Below the pieces are notes generated by a model. That model was given only the letters and a program-made list of their open reading frames with translations, was not told where the DNA came from and ran no database searches. The position numbers and the translations under genes were made by a program. Of a stretch of DNA of 61,002 nt, positions 1-8,167 are shown piece by piece (position 1 is the stretch's first letter; each line of letters begins with the position of its first letter). The DNA is from an uncultured Anaerolineae bacterium (lineage in GTDB: Bacteria; Chloroflexota; Anaerolineae; CG2-30-64-16): assembly GCA_937124585.1 (NCBI GenBank), contig CAKZKT010000129.1:1-61002 (forward strand). The letters run 5' to 3'.

Positions 1-95
1 GCTGGCATTGATCTTCAGGACAAACATCGGCTTATTCTATCACCAAATCAGCGTCGACAAAACTGAAAGCCAGTCAGGTGATTGGGAGGGGCTCC

Positions 96-737
96 ATGTC
101 TGCGCCAAAATTGCTCGCAAAACTGCACCGATTAAGCCATGACTCTTTTCGCTACGATGGGCCGCCGGTCATCTACTTCGATCCCTGGAAGCTGGCCGCG
201 GGCAGCCCGCGCGCCGATCTGATCCTGGTGTCGCACGAGCATTTCGACCATTGCTCGCCGGAGGATATCCAAAAGATCAGCGGGCCGACGACCGTCGTGA
301 TTGCGCCGCCGGTGGCCGCCGAGAAGTTGCCCGGCGCTCGCATCCTGCGCCCCGGCAAGACAACGACCGTGGGCGATGTGACCGTGGAGGCGGTGCCGGC
401 TTACAACGTGAACAAGTTCCGCAGCCCGGGCGTGCCGTTCCATCCCAAAGCCGCCGGCCACAACGGCTATATCATCACCATCGGCGGCGAAAGATTGTAT
501 CACGCCGGCGACACCGACCACATCCCGGAGATGGTCGGCTTTCGCTGCAACGTGGCGCTGCTGCCCGTCTCCGGCACCTACGTGATGACCGCCGATGAAG
601 CCGCGGCCGCAGCCGCCGATATCAAGCCGGATGTCGCGGTGCCGATGCACTACGGCGACATCGTGGGCGGCAACGCGGACGTACAACGGTTCAAAGAGTT
701 GTGCGAGCAGGCCGGGATCGCGGTGACGGTGTTGTAG
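96..737 (+). CDS. MBL-fold metal-dependent hydrolase (UlaG-like)
   Basis: 213-aa cytoplasmic protein of the metallo-beta-lactamase fold. The metal-binding motif SHEHFDHCS lies near residue 47, a second ligand region HAGDTDH follows, and the C-terminal PMHYGD supplies the last histidine, as in UlaG-like hydrolases. Proteins of this type hydrolyse ester, lactone or phosphoester bonds; the substrate cannot be read from sequence. The ATG at 96 is preferred over the in-frame GTG at 78 because a GGGAGGGG Shine-Dalgarno sits just before it. The gene stands alone and converges on groL, from which it is separated by a strong hairpin. Confidence 0.85.
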   Translation: MSAPKLLAKLHRLSHDSFRYDGPPVIYFDPWKLAAGSPRADLILVSHEHFDHCSPEDIQKISGPTTVVIAPPVAAEKLPGARILRPGKTTTVGDVTVEAVPAYNVNKFRSPGVPFHPKAAGHNGYIITIGGERLYHAGDTDHIPEMVGFRCNVALLPVSGTYVMTADEAAAAAADIKPDVAVPMHYGDIVGGNADVQRFKELCEQAGIAVTVL

Positions 738-824
738 CGCCGACGGGACGCAGCCGGTTGGCGCGTGCTCCATCCATCTGCTGCATCGGCTTCTGGTTCG
801 CCAGCGCTCTCGAAATACGCAAAC

Positions 825-869
825 AAACAGTGGCCCCCGGCTTCACATGGAAGTCGGGGGCCACTGTTT
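825..869. terminator. Bidirectional hairpin terminator between convergent genes
   Basis: A perfect 15-bp inverted repeat (825-839 with 855-869) continues through a G-T pair and a 4-bp inner stem (841-844 with 850-853), giving about 20 paired positions around a 5-nt loop. It lies between the convergent MBL hydrolase and groL. The minus-strand side is followed by a U-rich stretch (complement of 817-828), the plus-strand side by GUUU, so it can serve both transcripts. Confidence 0.8.
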
Positions 870-894
870 AGCGGCTATGATTCAGCCTGTCGGC

Positions 895-2538
<1,644 letters not shown>

Positions 2539-2635
2539 TTATGAACTCCTTTTTCGCAGAGATAAATTTTTCGCAGTGGACGCGAGAACGACGGCGCTGA
2601 CGCGAATGCGCTGTGCCCATCGTTCGTCTTCGTCA

Positions 2636-2923
2636 TTAAGCCAACACGGCCAGGATGTCAGACTCGCGCAGGATCAACAGCTTCTTGCCATCCAGCTTGA
2701 TCTCAGTGCCAGAGTATTTGGCATACAGCACCCGGTCACCGACCTTGACTTCCATTTCGACGCGCTTGCCCTGGTCATCGGTGCGGCCGGGACCGGTAGC
2801 GATGATCTTGCCCTGCTGGGGCTTCTCCTTTGCGGTCTCGGGCAGGATGATGCCACCGGCGGTGACCTCTTCCTGCTCGATCGGTTCGACGACGACACGA
2901 TCAGCGAGTGGCTTGATGTTCAT
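2636..2923 (-). CDS. groS: Co-chaperonin GroES (Hsp10)
   Basis: 95-aa co-chaperonin that caps the GroEL ring. The sequence starts [14 protein letters not shown] and contains the mobile-loop region [18 protein letters not shown] (about residues 22-39) that docks on GroEL, then the beta-barrel core ending in ESDILAVLA. Full family length. It is the first gene of the operon; an AGGAGG ribosome site lies 7-9 nt before the ATG. Regulation is visible directly: a near-consensus promoter and two overlapping CIRCE-type operators lie just upstream. Confidence 0.98.
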   Translation of the reverse strand: MNIKPLADRVVVEPIEQEEVTAGGIILPETAKEKPQQGKIIATGPGRTDDQGKRVEMEVKVGDRVLYAKYSGTEIKLDGKKLLILRESDILAVLA

Positions 2924-2968
2924 AGTCCAACAGCCTCCTATGTTTTATGGTGATGGAAATATCGGATT

Positions 2969-2995
2969 TTAGCAGTCTCTCATCGCGACTGCTTA
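2969..2995. promoter_or_regulatory. CIRCE-like operator variant (second HrcA-type site)
   Basis: TTAGCAGTC-N9-GACTGCTTA has the same half-site length and N9 spacer as CIRCE, with the seventh base of the left arm changed C to G and the matching base of the right arm changed to C, so that pairing is kept. It has one other mismatch (8 of 9 positions pair). It shares TTA (2993-2995) with the canonical site next to it. HrcA binding is inferred. Confidence 0.6.
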
Positions 2996-3019
2996 GCACT
3001 CTACTTCCTTGAGTGCTAA
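2993..3019. promoter_or_regulatory. CIRCE operator (HrcA binding site)
   Basis: Exact TTAGCACTC-N9-GAGTGCTAA, the consensus CIRCE inverted repeat bound by the heat-shock repressor HrcA. It sits at about +2 to +28 relative to the predicted groESL start site, so bound repressor would block transcription initiation or clearance. Confidence 0.97.
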
Positions 3020-3027
3020 CGGCGCTG

Positions 3028-3056
3028 ATTGTACTCAAGATGGGCGAAGTCGTCAA
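3028..3056 (-). promoter_or_regulatory. groESL promoter
   Basis: On the minus strand, TTGACG (3051-3056), a 17-bp spacer and TACAAT (3028-3033) form a near-consensus housekeeping-sigma promoter. The expected start site is near 3021, immediately before the CIRCE element. Confidence 0.85.
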
Positions 3057-3125
3057 ATTTCAGGGGGCGCGTTGTTGAGGGTGGAATGAGGAGATGGGGC
3101 GGATAGGCATGTCGCATGCACGCCC

Positions 3126-3159
3126 ACGTGCCGGGCATCTCGTGGGGTGCCCGGCACGT
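3126..3159. repeat. 34-bp palindromic element, family A (GC variant)
   Basis: ACGTGCCGGGCA, a 10-nt loop, then TGCCCGGCACGT: perfect 12-bp arms. Compared with the copies at 21.7 kb, one base pair is changed on both arms together (A:T to G:C), so the stem is preserved. It lies between the groESL promoter and the 3' end of the helicase-loader gene, where it may end that upstream transcript's neighbour or act as a REP-like element. Confidence 0.75.
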
Positions 3160-3171
3160 CCGAGAGCGCCC

Positions 3172-3190
3172 ACGTGTCGGGCACTCTACA
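3172..3190. repeat. Truncated family-A palindrome (left arm only)
   Basis: ACGTGTCGGGCA followed by CTCTACA repeats the left arm of the element 46 bp before it. The right arm is missing, and the sequence runs into the stop codon (3186-3188) of the ATPase gene. Confidence 0.5.
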
Positions 3191-4595
3191 AGCCCCGCCC
3201 CTTCCGCGCAATCCGTTTCGCGGCCTGTTGCGTCTCGCTGCCCCGATAGCTGGGCACCGTGATCGCCAACACCGTGCAGCGCGCTTGATCCAACATGCGG
3301 CTGCCCAGGCGCGGCTCTTTTTTCAAGATGTCCTCGATGCTATCCGAGGTGGTGATCACGGTCGGCAGGCGAGCGGCATAGCGGTAATTAAGCAGCTGAA
3401 AGAGCTTTTCGCGTGCCCAGGGAGTGGCACTTTCGGTGCCCAGGTCGTCCAGAATCAGCAGCGGCGTGGTCTTCACCTGCTCGAACAGCCGATCGAGCGG
3501 GGTGGTGCTCTGCGGGCTGAAGGTGGCCCGCAGGTGATCGAGCAGATCGGGGACGACGACGAACATGGGCATGGGCCGGCCCAGCACCCGCTGCTGATTG
3601 GCGATGGCCGCGGCCAGATGCGTCTTGCCGCAGCCGAACCGTCCGGTGATCACCAGCCAGCCAGCCGGCGATTCAGCATAGCGGATGGCCAAGTCTTTGG
3701 CCCGACGCAGGTTCTCGCGCTGCTCCGGGATCTCGAGCTCGGCCGTGCGCAAGGTGAAGGTGTCAAATGTCTGGTCGGCGTGCAGGCTCAGCGTGCTGAG
3801 GCTGGCCGTGCCGCGTTCGACCCCTGGCTGACGAAAATCCGGCGTAAGGATCTCGACCACCCGACTCAGGTCGGGGTCCTCCAGCCGCGAGGCGATGCGG
3901 GGATCCAGCTCGTCGAGCCGCTGATTGGAGGTGATGACGGTCGGCAGACGGCTGTTGTACCGATAGTTCAGGATCTGGAAGAGTTTTTCCTGCGCCCACG
4001 GCGTCGTATTGTGCGCGCCCAGGTCATCGAGGATTAGCAGGGGCGCATCGCGAATCGCCTCCAGACGCTCGTCGTAGGTGACAGTGCTGGTGGGCGCATA
4101 GGTGGCACGCAGGTGATCCAGCAGGTCGGGCACGACGACGAAGAGCGCTTGGCTGCCCAGCATGACGCGAAAGTTGGCGATGGCCGCGGCCAGGTGGGTT
4201 TTTCCGCACCCGTAGCCGCCCAGCAAAACCAGCCAGCCGCGCGGTTCGCGCGCAAAGTCCAGGCTGAGCTCATAGGCGGCGCGCAGGTTGGGCCGCAGAG
4301 ATTCGGGCGCCGCGTTCGGGTCGAAGCTGTCGAAGGTCATCCGGTTCAACGCGCCGAGATTGCTCATCTGCTGCAGGCTGCGCAGGCGTTCAGCGGTCAG
4401 CCGCGCCTGGGTACAGCGACAGGGCACCGTCTTGCTGAAATCCGGATGGCCCGGCGGCACATCGTAGGTCAAGAAGCCACGGCCTTTGCAGATGGGACAC
4501 ACTTCGTCGGCCGGCGGCTGGTGCTGCGACGGCTCGACAGGCCGTTTCTGTTCCGGCTGCGACGGAATGCTCAGAAGATCGCTCAGGCGTTTCAT
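3186..4595 (-). CDS. DnaC/DnaI-type helicase loader with two tandem ATPase domains
   Basis: 469-aa protein that probably loads the DnaB helicase. Residues about 33-61 hold four cysteines (CPICKGRG and VPCRC) resembling a zinc finger. Two AAA+ domains of the DnaC/IstB type follow: the first with [16 protein letters not shown] (about 126) and LLILDDLG (about 186), the second with [17 protein letters not shown] (about 317) and LLILDDLG (about 379). Both keep Walker A, Walker B, a sensor-I-like T(S/T) and an SR arginine finger. Normal loaders are 240-330 aa with one domain, so this is an internal duplication. The ATG at 4595 follows an AAGGGG site; a TTG lies 18 nt upstream. It follows the DnaD-like gene by 14 nt. 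An IstB transposition role is unlikely, as no istA is present. Confidence 0.85.
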   Translation of the reverse strand: MKRLSDLLSIPSQPEQKRPVEPSQHQPPADEVCPICKGRGFLTYDVPPGHPDFSKTVPCRCTQARLTAERLRSLQQMSNLGALNRMTFDSFDPNAAPESLRPNLRAAYELSLDFAREPRGWLVLLGGYGCGKTHLAAAIANFRVMLGSQALFVVVPDLLDHLRATYAPTSTVTYDERLEAIRDAPLLILDDLGAHNTTPWAQEKLFQILNYRYNSRLPTVITSNQRLDELDPRIASRLEDPDLSRVVEILTPDFRQPGVERGTASLSTLSLHADQTFDTFTLRTAELEIPEQRENLRRAKDLAIRYAESPAGWLVITGRFGCGKTHLAAAIANQQRVLGRPMPMFVVVPDLLDHLRATFSPQSTTPLDRLFEQVKTTPLLILDDLGTESATPWAREKLFQLLNYRYAARLPTVITTSDSIEDILKKEPRLGSRMLDQARCTVLAITVPSYRGSETQQAAKRIARKGRGL

Positions 4596-4609
4596 CGTGA
4601 ATGACCCCT

Positions 4610-5341
4610 TCAATGCTCGATCAGGTCCTCAAACCCTTTGGGCACATAGTAGCGTTCCAGCTCCTCGCTGCTGAGCGGTTCGGCCGCGGTGGGCCGACTC
4701 ACGCCGCGGCCCTGGATGCGCCAGCGTTCCAAAATGGCGCGCACATATTTCCAGTTGCGCCGGTTCATGGCCACCGCTTCCCGAAATGCATCCGCGATCC
4801 AATCCGCAGGATAATGACGCTCGGCGTCGCGCAATTCGTTGGCAATCATCGGGGTCAGCAGGCCGATGTTCTGCTCGTAGAGGACGAAGATGGCCGGCCG
4901 TTCGACCTGAAGCTGGACATCTTCGGCGACGTCGGCCAGCACATCCAGCTCGCCTGCCCGCAGCTTTTCAACCACCTCGCGACCGTTGGCGCTGTTGACC
5001 ATGTACCACTCTTCGCTCACGTCGCCGCGATGTACCGTCAGATGAAGCAGCGCGCCGCGCGCGACCGCACGCTCCAGCGCATCGCGCAGCAGCGTCTCGG
5101 CCACAGGCCGCTCTGCCGAGAGCCCGGCCAGCAAGCGATCGTCTTTCAGCAGCTCGTCAAGGCGCGCATAGCGCAGCGCACCCGTCTTGCGGCCAATCAG
5201 CCAGAAGAGATGCAAGATCACTTTTAGCTCGGCCAGATTGTCAATCAGCGGCAACAGGTCGCTGAAGAACAGATTGGGAATCGGCGTGACGGCCAGTTTG
5301 CCGGCCGGAAAGCCCGGAAAACCCTGCATGGACTCGTTCAT
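4610..5341 (-). CDS. DnaD-like replication initiation protein
   Basis: 243-aa protein with an N-terminal winged-helix-like region (about 20-110, starting [20 protein letters not shown]) and a C-terminal DnaD/DnaB-II module in which [10 protein letters not shown] and YVRAILERW match the YxxxI...W signature of the family. DnaD-family proteins remodel origin DNA and help recruit the loader and replicative helicase. It lies between dnaB and the loader gene, with only 13-14 nt on either side, so the three are almost certainly co-transcribed as a primosome cluster. The ATG at 5341 has a weak ribosome site; an internal Met four codons later is the alternative. Confidence 0.82.
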   Translation of the reverse strand: MNESMQGFPGFPAGKLAVTPIPNLFFSDLLPLIDNLAELKVILHLFWLIGRKTGALRYARLDELLKDDRLLAGLSAERPVAETLLRDALERAVARGALLHLTVHRGDVSEEWYMVNSANGREVVEKLRAGELDVLADVAEDVQLQVERPAIFVLYEQNIGLLTPMIANELRDAERHYPADWIADAFREAVAMNRRNWKYVRAILERWRIQGRGVSRPTAAEPLSSEELERYYVPKGFEDLIEH

Positions 5342-5354
5342 CTTCGACTCGAAA

Positions 5355-6698
5355 TCAGTAACCCAACGGCTCTTTGGTCAGTTCCAGATCGGCGAAGCGA
5401 GTGAGCGCCTTGTCGAAGTAGAGCGGCACCGTGTCGGTGGGGCCATTGCGATGCTTGGCCACGATGACATCGGCGATGTTCTTGCGCTCGCTGTTCTCTT
5501 TCACCGCGTCCTCGCGGTAGATGAACATCACAATATCGGCGTCTTGTTCGATGCTGCCGCTGTCGCGCAGATCGGACAGGATCGGCTTGTGATCGCCGCG
5601 CGACTCGACGGCGCGCGAGAGCTGAGAGAGCGCGATCAGCGGCACTTCCAGCTCGCGGGCCAGGCTTTTCAACGAGCGCGAGATGTAGCTGATCTCCTGG
5701 ACGCGGTTTTCGGTGCGGGTATCGCTGCGCATGAGCTGAAGATAGTCCACAATGACCATGTCCAGCCCGTGTTCGGCCTGCAGGCGCCGGGCCTTAGTAC
5801 GCAGCTCCAGCGCCGAGACCGCCGGCGTGTCGTCAATGAAGAGCAGGGTTTCCGAAAGCACGCCGGCCGCTTCCATCAGGATCGGCCACTCATCGTCGTT
5901 GATCTCGCCCAGCCGCAGCCGCTGCTGGTTGATGCCGGTCTCCGCAGCGAGCAGGCGCTGCACCAGTTGCTCGCTGCTCATCTCCAGGCTGAAGAAGGCC
6001 ACGCGCTGGCCGTAGCGTTTGGCCGCGTTCACCGCGAAATTGAGCGCCAGGCTGGTTTTGCCCATGCCCGGCCTGGCCGCCAGGATGATCAGGTCCGATT
6101 TCTGAAAGCCGCCGAGCAATTTGTCGAGCTTGGTGAAGCCGGACGGCACCCCGAGCAGCTCTCCCCGGTGACGATGCAGGTAGTCCAGCCGATCCACGAC
6201 CGCGTGCATGATCTGGCGCACGGGCGTCAGATCACGATGGATGCGCCGCTCCGAGACGTTGAAGATCAGCTGCTCGGCGCGATCCACGACTTCGTCCACG
6301 TCTTCGGCCTCTTCGTAGGCCAGCGCGGCGATCTGCCCGGCCGCGCCGATCAGCCGGCGCAGGGTGGCCGTGCGCTCGACGATGTGCGCGTAATGCTCGA
6401 CGTGGACGGCCGTCGGAACGCTGTTGATGAGGGAGGTGATATAGGCTGCGCCGCCGACCTGCTGGATCTGATCGCGGCGCTCCAGCTCATCCACGAGGGT
6501 GATGAAGTCCGCCGGCTCGCGACGCTCGTGCAGGTCCAGGATGGCCTGATAGATCCAGCCGTTCTTCTCGCGATAAAAATCGTCCGGCTTCAGGAACGAG
6601 GCAACTTTGATGATCGCATCCGGGTCAATCAGAAGCGATCCCAAGACGGCCTCTTCTGCCTCGGGGTTCGCCGGAATCGTCTTGTCGGGCGTGTTCAT
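5355..6698 (-). CDS. dnaB: Replicative DNA helicase DnaB
   Basis: 447-aa hexameric helicase that unwinds DNA at the fork. The N-terminal DnaB domain (about 10-110, with [18 protein letters not shown]) leads by a linker into the RecA-like motor with Walker [14 protein letters not shown] (about 208), Walker B VDYLQLM and the region [19 protein letters not shown]. Length and motifs are typical and no intein interrupts the Walker A site. It is the first gene of the dnaB-dnaD-loader cluster, read on the minus strand. The 170 bp upstream, before the nuclease gene, show no clear promoter, so read-through from that gene is possible. Confidence 0.97.
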   Translation of the reverse strand: MNTPDKTIPANPEAEEAVLGSLLIDPDAIIKVASFLKPDDFYREKNGWIYQAILDLHERREPADFITLVDELERRDQIQQVGGAAYITSLINSVPTAVHVEHYAHIVERTATLRRLIGAAGQIAALAYEEAEDVDEVVDRAEQLIFNVSERRIHRDLTPVRQIMHAVVDRLDYLHRHRGELLGVPSGFTKLDKLLGGFQKSDLIILAARPGMGKTSLALNFAVNAAKRYGQRVAFFSLEMSSEQLVQRLLAAETGINQQRLRLGEINDDEWPILMEAAGVLSETLLFIDDTPAVSALELRTKARRLQAEHGLDMVIVDYLQLMRSDTRTENRVQEISYISRSLKSLARELEVPLIALSQLSRAVESRGDHKPILSDLRDSGSIEQDADIVMFIYREDAVKENSERKNIADVIVAKHRNGPTDTVPLYFDKALTRFADLELTKEPLGY

Positions 6699-6868
6699 GC
6701 CTCACCGCTGAACTGAATGGCTTGCGCTGCCGCCATACGACAGAAACGCCGCCAGGCCAATGGCAAGGCGGACGCTTCGGGGCAAGGGGATTCACTCCGA
6801 GCAGGCCGCGACGGGCGTTGTGCGCGAGGCATCATCGCCGATCCGGCCTGTCAGGAGATGACGTCAGC

Positions 6869-7384
6869 TTATTGCAGTCCCGAGAGATCGAGACCTTCCA
6901 GAAAATCGCGAAAGGCTTCGGGTGCGGAGGCCTTGCTCTCGTCTTTCTCGTCCGCCTGCGCCTCACCGCCTTCGATATCGGGCTCTGGGGTGATGGCGGC
7001 TTGATCCATCACTTCCTCGGCCACGTAAATCGGCACACGCTCGCGCACGGCCAGCGCAATGGCATCGCTGGGCCGAGAGTCTACCTCGATGCGGCGACCA
7101 TTCACGCGCAAGTTGATCAGGGCGTAGAAGGTATCGTTGCGTAGCTCGGTGATCACCACGTTGATCACCTCCGCGTCCAGCTTATGGATGACCGATTTGA
7201 GCAGGTCGTGAGTCAGAGGACGCTGCACCTCGACACCCTGGAGCTCGATGGTTATGGCATCCGCTTCAAACGGCCCGATCCAGATGGGCAGGAAGCGCGC
7301 GGCATCTAGTTCCTTCAACACGATAATACGGTGCTGCGACATCAAGCTGACCCGAACGCTATCAATCTTGACCTCGATTAACAT
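6869..7384 (-). CDS. Bifunctional nuclease family protein (DUF151)
   Basis: 171-aa protein of the BFN/DUF151 family, small proteins with reported DNase/RNase activity. The family pattern is clear: [10 protein letters not shown] at the start, [13 protein letters not shown] (about 32-44), the middle RPLTHDLL, and [12 protein letters not shown] (about 104) followed by [10 protein letters not shown]. An acidic tail (about 140-171) is extra. The ATG at 7384 is chosen because AGGAG lies 8 nt upstream; an in-frame GTG at 7411 lacks such a site. A good promoter lies about 60 bp upstream. The gene precedes dnaB on the same strand. Confidence 0.93.
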   Translation of the reverse strand: MLIEVKIDSVRVSLMSQHRIIVLKELDAARFLPIWIGPFEADAITIELQGVEVQRPLTHDLLKSVIHKLDAEVINVVITELRNDTFYALINLRVNGRRIEVDSRPSDAIALAVRERVPIYVAEEVMDQAAITPEPDIEGGEAQADEKDESKASAPEAFRDFLEGLDLSGLQ

Positions 7385-7441
7385 GGGTGCGTCTCCTGGC
7401 GCTTCCAACACTCACAACGCTGACAGCCCTACACGTGAGAA

Positions 7442-7470
7442 ATTATAGCACAGTCCCGCAGTCACGGCAA
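7442..7470 (-). promoter_or_regulatory. Promoter of the bifunctional nuclease gene
   Basis: Minus strand: TTGCCG (7465-7470), 17-bp spacer, TATAAT (7442-7447) with an extended TGC directly before the -10. Predicted start near 7435, giving a leader of about 50 nt. The -35 lies at the 3' edge of the disrupted GNAT gene. Confidence 0.8.
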
Positions 7471-8167
7471 ACGCAAAACAACGGGCGACGCATCGTTTTC
7501 GACGGCGTCCAGATAGGACCCCAACCAGTGGGCATCCTGGAGCAATGTGGTAGCCCTCCACGAGCAGCGCGGCGGCCAGGCGTCAGCGGGGACCGGGCCA
7601 TCCAGTGCGCCGTGCCAGGTGGAGCCAGGCAAGAACATCACTTCCCAATCGGGGCTGCTCGGCCGGCGCTCAGGGCGGCCGCGGCACGGGGATGCCGGTG
7701 CGCAGCGCACTGTGACGTTCGTAGAAAGCGATCCGGCGGCGACGCAAGCTGCGATCGGCGGTGGCCGGCGGGCTTTCCGGCGTTTCCACTTCGAGCAACA
7801 CGCCACAGCAGCCCACATGTCCGACCAGCCGGGCAATGGTCTCGCCGGCCGCAGCCGAAGCGCGCAGCAGGAGCGGGCCATAGCCACGACCGCGGCGGTC
7901 CGGGGCCACCACCAGATATTTCAGATGAAGCAGATTGGCGGCCGCCAGGTAGCCGGACAGAGCGAGGCCGACGACCGTGTCGGCCTCCACCAAGGCCAGG
8001 CAGCGACCGAGCAGGCTATCACGGCCGCGTTTGTGCGCGAAACCCTCCAGGGCAGCGATGGGCATTTCCCAGGGCGCCTCAAACGCTTCTCGGTAGATAG
8101 GGATCACACCTGCGGCGAACTGCCCCGGTGTCAGTTCGGCGATGTCAACGATCTGCAGCGGATTCAT
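7462..8167 (-). pseudogene. GNAT-family acetyltransferase, frameshifted
   Basis: The 5' part (8167 down to about 7672) reads as a GNAT N-acetyltransferase: FAHKRGRDSLLGR, then LLHLKYLVVAPDRRGRGYG with the acetyl-CoA loop, and IAFYERHSALRTGIPVP, where the frame stops. The family-like continuation is present downstream but spread over two frames: SPDWEVMFLPGSTWHGALDG (about 7600-7660) in the +1 frame, LLVEGYHIAPGCPLVG (about 7515-7562) back in the first frame, and YLDAVENDASPVVLRLP (7465-7515) in the +1 frame again. A gene needing three shifts is either decayed or damaged by sequence errors. The start (ATG 8167) overlaps the phosphatase gene end by 23 bp. Confidence 0.7.

Noticed and set aside
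3186-4595. IstB-type transposition helper
   Set aside because: The ATPase domains resemble IstB as well as DnaC, but there is no istA transposase or insertion-sequence end, and the gene is clustered with dnaB and a DnaD-like gene.
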